Source of the DNA: Acanthacorydalis orientalis
Taxonomy: Eukaryota; Arthropoda; Insecta; Megaloptera; Corydalidae
Assembly: GCA_034766995.1 (NCBI GenBank)
Contig: CM068313.1
Location: forward strand, 19,561,512-19,625,511
DNA: 64,000 bases
Direction: 5' to 3'
Shown: in pieces, positions 46,543 through 58,838 of the stretch
How positions within the stretch are numbered: the stretch's first letter is position 1
How the letters are laid out: each line of letters begins with the position of its first letter
Made by a program: the position numbers and the translations under genes
The notes under the pieces: generated by a model
The model's input: only the letters and a program-made list of their open reading frames with translations
Told to the model about the DNA's origin: nothing
Database searches by the model: none

Positions 46543-47358
46543 AAATTATACCTCTATTTACTAAACCTTATGTACAGATTTGGAAGCGTCACTAGTATTT
46601 GATAATTATCTGATATTATCACTAAACCAAAATTAATCGCTTCATCAAACACGTAATGATTGTTCCTTCATTACTGTTCTATAAACTATAAATGATTTAA
46701 TTAATACATTTTGTATCGAAATCCTCACGAAATCTTCTTTCAATAAATTCAACTTTACAAAACTATTAATATGTCATACTGAGTCTCATTAGCAGTAACG
46801 TTCTGTTATAGCATTTTTATCTTTTAAATATTTCCAATTAAATTATTAAAATTTTTCTTTTTAATTTTTACTATCATCATTATCAATGTGCCATTGCACA
46901 AAAATCCTAGTTTTCAATTAAACTTTATACAATAGTAAATTCTATTCTTTTTCTTATATTTTTTTCTGCTTCTCGGAAAGATATGAATCTTGAATGAAAG
47001 GGTTCAGATAAAAAAAATCGTATAAATCTTTGTCAGTTTCGAATATATTCTTCTTTTAAACGTCAAATTCTAAAAATACTGATAGTAAAAAGATCTTAAT
47101 GTTAACGAACATAACAAAATAAGACAAAAAAAAAAAAACAAAATATATATATATAAAAAATATATTAAGTTTATTGCATTTTTCGTCATTATTGTCATAT
47201 TTTGGCAAATATTTTTCGAAAAAATACTCTCTCTATATTTAATAGCGTTATATTTTTTCGGAAACTAATATCTCACTTAAAATGTTCTAACTGAACAAAA
47301 TATCTACTGGACGTACTAATTTTATTGTAATTTAACGATTTATAAAAATAAACTCTCT

Positions 47359-47359
<1 letters not shown>
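45605..47359. other. A/T-rich spacer
   Basis: Contains (AT)n at 45799-45823, 46063-46082 and 46500-46540. No gene is visible. Confidence 0.6.
46500..46540. repeat. (AT)n microsatellite
   Basis: About 38 bases of alternating AT. Confidence 0.95.

Positions 47360-47422
<63 letters not shown>
47360..47422. repeat. (AT)n microsatellite
   Basis: About 62 bases of pure alternating AT. The poly-YI open frame across it is not a gene. Confidence 0.95.
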
Positions 47423-47425
<3 letters not shown>

Positions 47426-47830
47426 TGAGAAATAAGGAACATAGATTTAGTCATATGTGCATATGTATGTACAAAACGATGATTCAGCTCATCAGGATCG
47501 ACGAGCCATGTGTAGATGTCATGGAAAAAACCTATTTGTATTGAATAAAATTGTAGCTTTATAATAATAATAATATAGCGGGCATAAAGCAAATATTATA
47601 TATTGTTGGGGAGAAACACACCCCCGTAAGTAAATTCGATCAGATCGTAATAGCTATAAAGAAATAGATTATTTTCTATCAATAGCACTGAACTTGGTCT
47701 TGAAGGGTGCCGTATTTACGACGTTTACGCATAGTCGTCATATTCGTATACAGTTTGCTATTCGTCCTTTGATATTTTCAGAAGAATTCGTAAGTCAACT
47801 TTGCAATGTTGCCTACAAAAACGTTTCTCT
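47423..47830. other. Island of ordinary composition
   Basis: About 400 bases. GTAAGT occurs twice (in CCCCCGTAAGTAAA near 47624 and TTCGTAAGTCAA near 47788), the second shortly after TTTTCAG. These match splice signals but do not bound a convincing exon. It may be regulatory or transcribed non-coding DNA. Confidence 0.3.
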
Positions 47831-50137
47831 GAATTAAATTGTATTTTTCAATATATTCTTGTTGGTTCAATACTACATTCATGTATTTAGTTTTGCAATA
47901 TGTACATTATTCAAATATCGACACAATAACTAACACCCACACAGCATGTACGCATATGTACATATATTCTAAGAACAGATTTTTTCAATTTCTTGTTAGT
48001 TTTGTATTAACATTTTAATAGAAAAAACAAAGCACTAAAAAGTATATATGCATGAAGATAAAATAATTTTATAAGATTTATAGACATTTTTTATATAAAA
48101 TATATTAAATTTACAAAATTCCTATTTCTGTATTCTAAATTATAAATTTTTAAATTGTCTTTATTTCAGATTCAAGACAGTCGACAAAAACTATGAACAT
48201 TTAAAATTTAAACAAATTAACATGCATAATTATTTTAGTAGAAATATTTATTTTAGAAATCAGCTCACATCATTTACATAATCAAAAAAGAAGCGTTTAA
48301 ATAAAATAATAATATAATGAAATTGAATTAATTAATAAATTATTTACATTATTATTCATATATTATGAACAATTGAGAATTTTATAAAAGGTCACATAAC
48401 ATAGAAATTTGAATCACTTGATTAAAATAATAGTCATAGAGACGTTTGTCGGTAACAGTGAATTTACACGTACTGTAAATGTTGTTTACAACACTAATAC
48501 TATGTACATGTATGTTTTGATGATAGAGATTCAAAATTAGCTCCATTTAATAATAAATATAACCAAAGACTAAATTCCGGTGGCATTATTATATGTAGTT
48601 TCAAAGCAAAAATAATTTAATATGCAAATTAATAACAATATGATTACAAATACTGTGATAATACACCAACGCACATAACTTATTCGTACGAAATTGGCTT
48701 ATTCCACATCACATCACATATTTTGTGTGGAATTACTGACAACATTTTTTATTGCCATACATATTTTCTGAAATATTTCTCTCTCCGTGCGTTTGACAAA
48801 ATTGTTTGTGACATGACAACGACATAGCGTTATGCCTGACTCTAAAATTAAAAATGACAAATCGCGTTGTACCGATTCAAAAATCTGTATTTCCTTGTTA
48901 TTTTTGTTGTCACGTTGTCATCCTCTATACATATTCATCACAACTACTCCACTCTCTCAAACTCCTAAAACTTACAAAAATTCATGTAACGTACAACAGG
49001 AGTTGGAATCTAAAAAGTATACTTTTTAGATAAGAAACAAACGGTCACTCTCGCTGTATAATATTTCAAATATGTTAAAATGCGCGTTTCGTTACTTTTA
49101 TTCGTGATGTTTATATTTGTCCACAAATTCACTTGAAACATTCATTCAGTTTCGTTTTTATTTAGTGTAAAATATATTTCATCGCTTAAATAACGAGTTA
49201 TTTTCAATTTTTGCTCATGACTGACATTTATATGATGTTTTATTTATGTTTTAATACAAGCGAAATTTTTTAAAACATTTTAAAACTCAATGATCTTAAG
49301 TTGAATTTAGAACATAAATATACTTTTTAATAAAAATAATTTCAATTTAAAATATCAATAATATTTATCTAAAAATATTTTTGTTCTATATTTTCCATAA
49401 AATTTTTTTTCTAATTATGAATCAAATAAATATCAGATAATCAAACAGATACATTTTTAAAACACATTCCACTGAGCAAGCTTTTTTTTAAAAAAAAATG
49501 ATTTGTTTTAAAAATTCGATTAAAACAATATACATAGAAACGAACCAATAAAATGGGTACCAAATACTTTCTTTAAGCATGTGCTATTAATTATACTTTT
49601 TGTCGATGTTTTAGAGTGTGTTTGTTTTTTACTTTATAATTAGTTACTGTATAGAGTTGCACAACACCTATCGTGTTCTAATGTTTAAGGTGCATCGTTT
49701 TCTTAATGGAAAGCAATTTAGCCTAAATAGGAGGGGGAGAATTCAATGCTTCCACCAATTAATCATTAGTTCGTTAAAGCAGTATAGAGTGATCTTTTCT
49801 CTTTGTATTCTTTTTTGTTTTAAATAAAAAGGAATTACAAGTAGAATAAAATACACTTTGACTAGAAGAATTACAATGTGTTTCTTGACAAGGTGTTTTC
49901 ATGTTACTCAGTTACTGAAAATTAATCTCACAAAAACTATTAATGCTTCCTTTACACGTAAAATAACATTTAATTTAAGAACAGTAATTATTTACAATAG
50001 TTGTTAGAATAATACAATTTTTTAACTTTATATAGATTTAAATAAGACATGTATAAATAGCTTCCAAACTTTGTAAACTACCATCCATTAAAATGATTAT
50101 AAATAACTTGTATATAAATTTAACCTCTATATATGTA
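47831..50137. other. A/T-rich spacer with a small island
   Basis: The 48660-49060 part is less A/T-rich and contains an inverted repeat ATTCCACA (48701-48708) / TGTGGAAT (48726-48733) and an open frame of 65 codons from ATG 48832 rich in S, T and C. No gene can be supported. Confidence 0.45.
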
Positions 50138-51404
50138 TTAGGTTGGTGCAAAAATAATTACGGTTTTCACGTATCGAGTATAACGACGCATGTATCAGTT
50201 AAAAATTATATTTATTAATCAAAATAAAAAAAAAACATTAGTTTACACACATTTTTCCGAACGGGAAACAAGTTTTTTTATTCCTATAAGGTAGAATTCT
50301 CGAGTTTTGGAATTAACGAATTCATTGAAAGCGCTTTAAGCTGATGCTTGATCTTTGAAAATCTTCTCTCGTAAAAAATCACCCAAATGTTTAAAAATAT
50401 GATAATCTGTCTGAGACAGGTCCGGAGAATAAATTGGGCGAGGTAAGGTTTCATAATCCGATTAATTTAATTTTTTTAATCATTTATGAGACGTGTGGTC
50501 GGGTATTGTCATAAAGAAGAATTGGTCCTTTTCTATTGATTAATACTGACCGTAAACGAAACTTCTCATACATTTTTTCAATTCCGTGACAATATTCTTC
50601 TGCTGTTATTGTTTCACCAGGATTTAAGAAATTGTGGTGAATGGTGCCACTTGGCGACCACCAAACAGTGGCCATAATCTTTTTTTCATGAATGTTCGGT
50701 TGAGGAAACTGTTTTGATGCTTCTTTTCAGTCTAGCCATTGTGATGAACGTTTCCAACTGTTTGTTCAAGAAAGAGGTTGTTGTTGATCAAGAAAGGGAT
50801 CATTTTTGTTACGCAAAAAAGAAGCGCAGATCAGATTTCGTATCGCCGAATTGCTTGATGTTCGTTTAATTCATACAGCACCCATTTATCCAGATTTTTT
50901 GTGTTTACAAGTAGGCCCAAATGTTAAACAACTGTTGAATGATTAACATTGAATTCATCTACCACCTATCGAGTTGTTTTACGTGGTTCCGCTCCAATAA
51001 TGTTTCTTAAATCATTATTGTCTAACGCAGAATGCCATTCACTACCCTCCTCGTCATCAAAGCTTTCGTTTCCATTACGAATTTTTAGGAGCCAGTGTTA
51101 TGCTATACATTCACTAATTGTCTCTTCGCCAAAAACAAATTTGATATTTTGAGCAGTTTATGTTGCTTTACGTCCCAATTTAATCATACAATAAAATCGT
51201 GCATTTTTTTCCATTACTAATTGAAGAGGTTATATCCAACAATATTAAAAAATTAAAACAATAGACATAAGCAAAAATAAATAGTCCTAATTTCATTGTT
51301 TACAATAATATATCACATGAATATAACAAAAGATAATGGTAATTAGAAAAATCGTCGCCAAACTTAAAATGATATAAACCACAATTATTTTTGCATCAAC
51401 GTTA
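50138..51404 (-). mobile_element. Second cecropia/Hsmar1-like mariner, opposite strand
   Basis: About 1267 bases. The left end begins TTAGGTTGGTGCAAAAATAA with TA just outside. The right end on the other strand reads TAACGTTGATGCAAAAATAA and is more decayed. The transposase runs on the minus strand. The ends, the length and the untranslated leader resemble the element at 28812-30089, so the two are members of one subfamily. The right end is six bases from the start of an (AT)n tract. Confidence 0.92.
50215..51214 (-). pseudogene. Mariner transposase, inactivated, first catalytic Asp region lost
   Basis: The start ATG is at 51212-51214 and the original stop at 50215-50217. It reads LGRKAT...TAQNIKFVFGEE at the N-terminus, then a linker with ALDNNDLRNI and VVDEFNVNHSTVV, with several stops. 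The frame at 50484-50675 has WWSPSGTIHHNFLNPGETIT and ILLYDNTRPHVS, holding the second catalytic aspartate (with Y where relatives have H). YSPDLSQTDY, with the third aspartate, follows. The block that should hold TCDEKW is missing: the text passes from FLDQQQPLS-like sequence to RKRSSQWLD. It is therefore catalytically dead even apart from the stops. Confidence 0.9.
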
Positions 51405-51406
51405 TG

Positions 51407-51461
<55 letters not shown>

Positions 51462-51462
51462 T
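51405..51462. repeat. (AT)n-(AC)n microsatellite next to mariner
   Basis: About 45 bases of alternating AT followed by a short CA run, starting at the right edge of the mariner element. Confidence 0.92.
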
Positions 51463-52979
51463 GATGTTTATGTGTGTCTGGAATTATGCAACAAATGAAA
51501 AATATATTTCAACTTTAACGAAGGAATTTTACTAGAACCAATTTGTTTTTATTAATAACACGAGTAACTAAATATGTCTATTTGTTATATATTTAACATC
51601 TGTTGAAAGTATCATCATTGCTAATTAATTATTTTAAAACATTTTATAAATATACAAAATTTCAGAAATCTACAATAAGTTACAAATAAATATTATTATA
51701 AAAAGTTTTTATAAATTAGCAGACATGTTCAACGTTTTTAAAAAGTAAAATGTTATATATATATATATAGACGCTTTCAAATAAAAAAGTATCATCATAC
51801 ATAAGAAGTATGAACATGAACGAAATGTTTCGTATTTGAATGTGAATTTATAAGTTTTTTATAACACATTTGAAATAAGCGTAAAAATCAAAACGTTTGG
51901 TAACACTTTTGAACACTTTGTTCGCGGATAAATACTACTTCAGATTGTTCTTTCAAAATTGGAAAAGTTGTTTGGGAAGCTTTGTGACTACCGCCACCTA
52001 CTTTCGAAGCTCGAGAAACAACAACAGAGTCGACAGTTACGAGTAGAAACAAAACACGTGTGACAAATAGGAATTTGCAATATTATGTCGGTGGGGGCCA
52101 TTCGCCACGTTGTTTGCATCGGACGTGACGACGAGAGCTGAAAGCAGTATTTTTTGTTCGGAAATATGCGTCTGGATTTCTACGATGCGACAATGTGTAC
52201 TTTTATTGCTGTTATATATCGAATTACATTCATGTAATCATTTACATATAAAATAACAAAAAATTGCATTGAATTTAAATTATTTGAAATCAATTATGTA
52301 CCCATTTATAATAATGAATAATTATAAGTTTTATGTTCATTTCATAACGTTTCATTAATAACATTTAGCATTATGTTTCATTATTTGTTAATACAGTATG
52401 AGCTCATAATTAATGATTATGAATGAAACTTTCAATTTATATAATCATCATATATCAGCTAGCGATAACTTCATGCAAGTTAAATTAATTAATAAACTCT
52501 ATATAAATAATCTTTCCTGATTATTGTGTACGAATTAAAAATAATCTCAGTAAGAAAATCTAAAGCGCCTCAGAAACCAAACTCGTAAATAACAGAGTAG
52601 ATTAATTCACAAGTAAAAAATATATAAATAATTGAATAATGATTGTTAATAACAGCTGTTTTTATTTGGTTTATAACAAAATATTTTTTCATTGTGTTGA
52701 AATGATTCTGTTAATAAATATCTCTTAATAAATTACAGACTAATATCATACATTCCAATGGGTCGAATTCAAACATACAATGCGAAACAAAGAACATATT
52801 TCATATATATTAACTTTTTAAAACGACATTAATATTTTTACAATTTGGTATTCAGAGCCGAACAAATAACATTTTCCAAACAATCATATGAACGGATATA
52901 TATTTCCATTCAATTAATTCAATATTTCACTCATGGAATAATCGAATTAAATTCACCAATATAACACTTAATGGCGTCA
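51463..52979. other. A/T-rich spacer with a small G+C-richer island
   Basis: Bases 52000-52200 are G+C-richer (GGTGGGGGCC, GGACGTGACGACGAGAGC) with no long frame. The rest is A/T-rich. No gene is visible. Confidence 0.45.
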
Positions 52980-53640
52980 AAATGCGTGCACGCGAAAAAA
53001 TTCTTCATTTTGAAAAATCCAACGCCGTCACGCACCATGCTCTCTTGCCATATTTCAATGCACATAAATTAAATGCTGCATTATTATTGAATTATAATAT
53101 ATTTTATAAGAGCGCCTCATAAGCATGGATATGCCGTACACACACATTCGCACAGAAATATTTTAAATTGGTGTCACGTATCCCGTACGCTAATTTGTAT
53201 TTCAGTTCGCGACGTGGCATCGCGACGCCTGGAGGCGGTGCGGCGAAGGGAAAGGAATGGCGGGAAGGAGATGATAAAGGCTTTAGGTATGAGTTTGTAA
53301 CATGGCGAACAACGATGTCGTACGTCCCTGGCGTCGCTTTTATTTCACACAATTCCAGTGAAATAAATCAATTAATCGTGTATGGGCTCTCGCGCCATAC
53401 ATTCAATGATTGTTATTCATCATGTGTTGTGCATTTGTTTCATATTGTAGCCATGTTAGCTGTATATTGCACACTAACGTTACCGGTTCCCTCGATATGT
53501 GTGTGTGTGTATATATTGGAGTGTACATACACACATCTGACATGTTTCATTTGTCTCGAGTTGACAGCGTTACGTTCTGGAAAGTTTAACGAAATAAGTT
53601 CCATAATTTTCAGTTCAATAATTATACTTTATTGATATCA
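52980..53640. other. G+C-richer island, candidate exon or regulatory DNA
   Basis: About 660 bases, among the most G+C-rich of the window around 53200-53290. The plus strand is open for 155 codons at 53168-53635, but starts with TTG and its second half is a cysteine- and tyrosine-rich low-confidence text crossing a GT/AT repeat. The 5' part contains a candidate exon (53206-53286) listed separately. The minus strand is also open here, as expected for G+C-rich DNA. Confidence 0.35.
53206..53286 (+). CDS. Candidate 81-base internal exon
   Basis: The segment follows TTTGTATTTCAG, a good splice acceptor, and is followed directly by GTATGAGT, a good donor preceded by AG. It is 81 bases, a multiple of three, and open in two of three frames. 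One reads SRRGIATPGGGAAKGKEWRE and GDDKGF, a basic glycine-rich stretch. Another reads RDVASRRLEAVRRRERNGGK and EMIKAL. Neither is recognised. Matching signals on both sides in a G+C-rich block make an exon plausible, but such pairs also occur by chance. Confidence 0.3.
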
Positions 53641-54927
53641 ATATATGTACGCTCATTTATTATACCCATCGTCATTGAACGTGCACCGTTCATTCATTTT
53701 CATATTTTAAGAATCATCAACGTACCAAATAATCTAATTAATGAGCTTAATATCGTTTTACAAGTAATTTGATCGTAAAGATTATATTAATTTCAACTTT
53801 ACACTTCCTTAAACATACATTACTTTTTATGCAATTAGTGTACGTTTAATTTAATTATGATCATTAAATATTTCAATAATATTATGACGATATTATTGAA
53901 TAGCATTTTAATAAAAATATTCACAAAAATAAACGCTCACAGTTCAAGTTTTCATTTTAAATAGAATATGAATGAATAACATAATGTATAAAGAGAAGGA
54001 ACGAATTATAAACGTACGATTAAAAATATAGTGTATTTTTTAATAACCCTTAAGAGAAATATGAAGGTAAAAACTTGATAAAATTGTGTTTCACGAAATT
54101 GGATCCGTTAAAACTTTATAAACGACGATTTTTTCCATTCCACAAGAATGAACTTTTGAAAAAAAATTACGATTTTTAAATGAATAATTTCAACAATTGT
54201 TTGAGAGAACAAAACAATTCAGCCTTTACATTTTCACGAGTGGTATATACGTATTCATGGAAGCGTTTTGAATATATTTTTTATGCAAATGATTCAATGA
54301 TATTAATTTCAGATATAACTGGATGGTTTTGTTTGATTGGATGAGTAATTTTGATTGTTAATTAGCTTTCATATATGGTAAATTATACATAAAATTTACA
54401 CACGGTTTACTTTACAGTGTAAACTTTTCATGTACGAGATATTTTTTCTTGTGTTTTAAAATTACCATTCGATGAATTGTCGAACGTGAAAGTTATCGAT
54501 TCTGATGCTATTGATTCATAAATATTTTTGTAAGATCTGTGGTGAGCATTAAATGCCTAATTACAAAATTGTTCTTTTATTATTTTGAAATAATGAAAAT
54601 TATCTAATACGTGCAAAAATGTATTGTACTTCACTAATTTTATCCAATATACTTCATATAAAATAACACAAAGTTCAGTGAAGATTCAAACAAAAAATAT
54701 CAGTTCAAAATAAATGTAGTTATACATTATGCAATTGTGTAGATATATAATACAAAGGACATCCAAATACACTTACACTGAAAAATATACACAGAATACA
54801 TACTTTGTATTGTCCCTTCTTTATCGATTTTTGATATTATAAATTTCATTTGGAAAAAATGTAAATATTTACATTGACAAATCCTTTGATATTTTTATAT
54901 TTACATTTAAATTTAATTCAAAATTAG

Positions 54928-54928
<1 letters not shown>

Positions 54929-54980
<52 letters not shown>
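54929..54980. repeat. (AT)n microsatellite
   Basis: About 50 bases of alternating AT. Confidence 0.95.
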
Positions 54981-54981
<1 letters not shown>

Positions 54982-55927
54982 GAACTCACTTTTGTCATAA
55001 ACACATAAAAACTGTCCATTTCATATTTCCCCGTTTACACCGATTTATCCACACACCATCAATTATTAATTTGTTGTCCGTAACATCCAATAATACTACC
55101 CAGATTTTTGATCGATTTGTACCATCAACCCCTCTGTATATTCCCATCACTCATAATGACAATAACTTTAATAAGATATTTACACTGTCCGATAGAGCGA
55201 TAAAAGGGAAACCAAAATTTTAATCAAATATCATTAGAATATGTCCAATACGACTACAATATAACAAACAACTTTGTCGTTCAATAGCAATGTCGAACTC
55301 CGTATCCCCTTGAACAAACGGACACTCCAGGCCACATCAGTCACACGCATTGCCCTTAACAGTCCTTTTGGACACGTCATAGTTTAATATTCCATACTTT
55401 ATATTATGTGGATTTGCTGCATACGCAAACAACTACATCATATTCAGAGATATCCGTACACAAACATACATGTATGTATGTGTGTGTATATATATATATA
55501 TATATTGTAATCAATTTTCAAAAGATAAACTTTTATCAAAGTATTTTTTATTTATATATAATAATGTGTTTTAAAAGAATCATTTTTTAAAATACATTTA
55601 TTTACTTTTCAAGTACTTACTTTTCAATACGTGTTCCATTTATTCTCAAAACAGATGTAAAACAACAACCATGTATTTCTATCAGAACTGATTTCTATAT
55701 TGTTAACAAGTTTTGAAATAAAATGCAGTCTAGCATGTAACTGTGTGATTGAATATGATTATTTGTTCTGCTTGAAATATTTTCTTTGAATATAAACTTA
55801 TTTTTTTATCTTGTCAGCTGTGTTGGTAACACTTATTATTATTCTAATTAATTGTTTAAAATATTTCTCTATAATATACCATTAATCAACGGAGATATTT
55901 TATAGTTACCAAAATACTTTTCCCAAA

Positions 55928-55929
<2 letters not shown>

Positions 55930-55975
<46 letters not shown>
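55930..55975. repeat. (AT)n microsatellite
   Basis: About 45 bases of alternating AT. Confidence 0.95.
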
Positions 55976-55978
<3 letters not shown>

Positions 55979-56137
55979 ATACGTTTAAAGATTTTTTCAA
56001 TATTTATCTCTTTTAGTTATTTTGTTTGAATTAAACTATGTTCTGTATGACAGAGTTCTAGTTAACAATGTGAAAATAATAATGTTTAATAATTATTCGA
56101 TACTATTTGACTAGTAAATATGCAGTTATGTATAATG

Positions 56138-56178
<41 letters not shown>
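56138..56178. repeat. (AT)n microsatellite
   Basis: About 38 bases of alternating AT. Confidence 0.95.
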
Positions 56179-56179
<1 letters not shown>

Positions 56180-56180
<1 letters not shown>

Positions 56181-56880
56181 GGTTGATTGAACATGTCACA
56201 TTAGTGGAGTAATATTCAATAAAGGTTCGTTTTTTGTGGCGTAAAAACATTCACACAAATCAAACACAAATAAATGAGTATAATTTGAATTGATAATACG
56301 AATCGATCAAAATCAAGTATGTTACGTTTTGGGTCACGGTTCCACAAGATGTTTATTTATTTATAACTGACATTAACATGGCTTATCTGACACCATCAAT
56401 ATGGGTGAGTGGTCGGACATGAAACAAATTGACTGACATGACGCGTCGAAAGAGCGTGTTCGATTTCTTCGATAAATTAGCTGTCCGAATGGGAATGTGC
56501 CACAATTTGTGAACACAAGGAGATTTATTATTAATTAATGGGACGGCGAACATGGAAGATAGGACAGGCTACGTATATATGCGTACTGTAATAGTAGTAG
56601 TAGGGGATTTAAACTAACTTTGTTCTAAACTGTAATTGCATTACGTTTGGGCTGCCACCACTACCTAATACGTAAGCGTGTAGATACCTACTACTATGCT
56701 CTGTTTTCCGTAAAGCCGTTTTAATGATCTGCTTGATTCGAGAAGTGGCGTAATTGGAGAACACGTGAACAAATCCTCCGTATCATCTCTACGTTCTTGC
56801 ACATCCTGTTCCACTCTTCGACCTTTGTCACTGGATGTACTGACGTTAGACTGAAAACAATGTTCTATCTAACATAGAAG
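56180..56880. other. Long island of ordinary composition with TAG/CTA inverted repeat
   Basis: About 700 bases, the longest such island. TAGTAGTAGG at 56595-56604 is exactly complementary to CCTACTACTA at 56687-56696, with 82 bases between. No persuasive open frame is present. Candidate conserved non-coding element or non-coding transcript. Confidence 0.35.
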
Positions 56881-56922
56881 TTTCATATTACAATAAAACA
56901 GGGTTAATTACAGAAATTATTA

Positions 56923-56929
56923 TATATGT

Positions 56930-56972
<43 letters not shown>
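56923..56972. repeat. (AT)n microsatellite
   Basis: Alternating AT with early GTAT and CAT interruptions. Confidence 0.92.
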
Positions 56973-56973
<1 letters not shown>

Positions 56974-57405
56974 AAATAAAAATTTAAATTTAAAAATGTA
57001 CAAATGGAAAACATATGAGATACAAACTCTCAAATTAGGTGCTCTGTTTCTTTGGAACTTCAGTAAAGTCATAACTTTTTATAAATACGGTTTCACTAAA
57101 TATACCAAAAGTTATATATTCTTATTATGAAAAAAGTATGAAACAATATGTTCATATATAATAAACACATGTCTACGAATATCAATAAAATTGTATTAAA
57201 AGTTTTTCGTTATTACTTCTCTATCGTTGCACGTTATAAAATATTAAACTTTTTCCTAAAAGTAAATATACATTTTAGTTAAAAGATTTACAAAAAAATA
57301 ACGAAATTTAATTTTCGTCCAGTATAAAGAAAGTATATATAAATATATATGAGAGAAAGAGAAAGACGTTTTTTAAAGATAAATCTCAGAAAATAAATGA
57401 ATAAA

Positions 57406-57480
57406 ATAAAAAAATGTATATTATGTAAAAAATGTAAAAAATAATATATAAATGTATAAAATGTAAATGAAAAAATGTTC
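57406..57480. repeat. Degenerate tandem repeat of AAAAAATGTA
   Basis: The word AAAATGTA or a variant recurs about six times in 75 bases with irregular spacers. Confidence 0.5.
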
Positions 57481-58808
57481 CTAATGATACAAAAATAATA
57501 ATTTGATATATGTGCAGGTATGATTCATAATATAATATTCATTTTGAAAGATTATTTAATAGTCTCTGTTCTAAAAGAATGTAAATGAATTCTTTAAATG
57601 TAAATATTTCGAGTGTTGTAATTATAATTGTTAAAAATGAAAATAAAAGAAACCAGATCTTGAGTTTAAATAGTATTTGTTTTTAGAAAATAGACATACA
57701 GAAGATTATTACTTTTTTAAACATAAAAGGTATATTAAAAATGTATTCATTTTTTTCAAAACAGTATCAATATGATTAAATATGTCTCTCTTATTGTCTT
57801 ATAAATAAGATTATACTGATTTTAAAGCTGATGGAATCAAAATTTGAGTATATTGTTTTAAACCGAAGACAAAATATTAACAATTTAATTTACAGAAAGG
57901 TTAACCTATTTTTTTTAATTGTTTTATTCAAACTACTTTTAACTTCCATTTGTACTAGTTTCTTTAACATTTGTTAACTATCAGTAAACTTCCATGAATT
58001 TTTAAAAAATCCAATTCAACTTTAGGAAAATAGTAGAAGTTAGTTTCGTTTTAATAATTAAAATTTAAAAAATTCGTCGGTAACAAGAAAACTTTGATTT
58101 CGTTTCATTAAATTATCAATCAATTTTAGATTATAATCAAATAGTAATATAAAAAATAGTTATATTTAATATCTTTATATTTTAAAGCTTCCATATTTTT
58201 TTAATTACGTACAAATTTCATTATAATTCTTTTAAATTCGCTTACAATACTTTTTAGAATATAATTCAATAAAATATAATTAATTAACACGAATATTTCG
58301 CAATTTCAAAATGAATACTAATATTGTTTTACTAATATTCAATATATTTCAATTTATATGAAAACCACAAAATAATTGTATGTGAATATATTTAAATATA
58401 TTAAAAGTAGAACACAATTGTTTAACTATATAAAATATTGTGAAAATGAAACGATGGACCAAAATTTTAAATATTATATAAATAAATATAAAATGAGTAT
58501 TTTGTACACGAATTCTTTATACATTTTAGAAATTTATATTTACCTGAGGATTTTAACATTCGAATTAAAAAAATAATTAGCAAATTCGGATAAAGAACGA
58601 ATATATTCCTATTTGTAATTATAGAAAGTAAACTCATTTTTTATTGTGTGACCTAAAATAAAAATACTAATTTCCATATGACTGTACTAAATGCAATTTA
58701 TACATTGATGCACATAACGGTTTGGTATATTAATCTTCCAGCAACGATGTTTCAAACACACGGTCAAACATATTGTTACGAAGAGAACATGTATGTCCTA
58801 CAATGGTC

Positions 58809-58838
58809 CGCTTGTTTGTGTAAACAAACGTACAAGCG
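58809..58838. other. Hairpin with forkhead-like core
   Basis: CGCTTG-TTTGT pairs with ACAAA-CGTA-CAAGCG: 11 base pairs with one 4-base bulge and a GTAA loop. The loop region reads GTAAACAAA, matching the general forkhead (FOX) consensus (family knowledge). Confidence 0.3.

Larger units (their letters stand above)
53641..56179. other. A/T-rich spacer with a small island
   Basis: Contains (AT)n at 54929-54980, 55465-55506, 55930-55975 and 56138-56178. Bases 55010-55450 are less A/T-rich and pyrimidine-rich on the plus strand (many CCAT, CCCC and TCC words) without an open frame. Confidence 0.5.

Noticed and set aside
47760..47795. Eight-base micro-exon between TTTTCAG and GTAAGT
   Set aside because: An 8-base exon without coding or conservation support is most likely a chance juxtaposition of splice-like words.
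50949..51152. Plus-strand open frame of 67 codons
   Set aside because: It lies antisense to the mariner transposase pseudogene and has no independent support.
53168..53635. 155-codon plus-strand open frame as one protein
   Set aside because: It starts with TTG, passes a strong splice donor at 53287 and its second half is C/Y/H-rich text crossing a GT/AT repeat. Only the 81-base segment was kept as an exon candidate.
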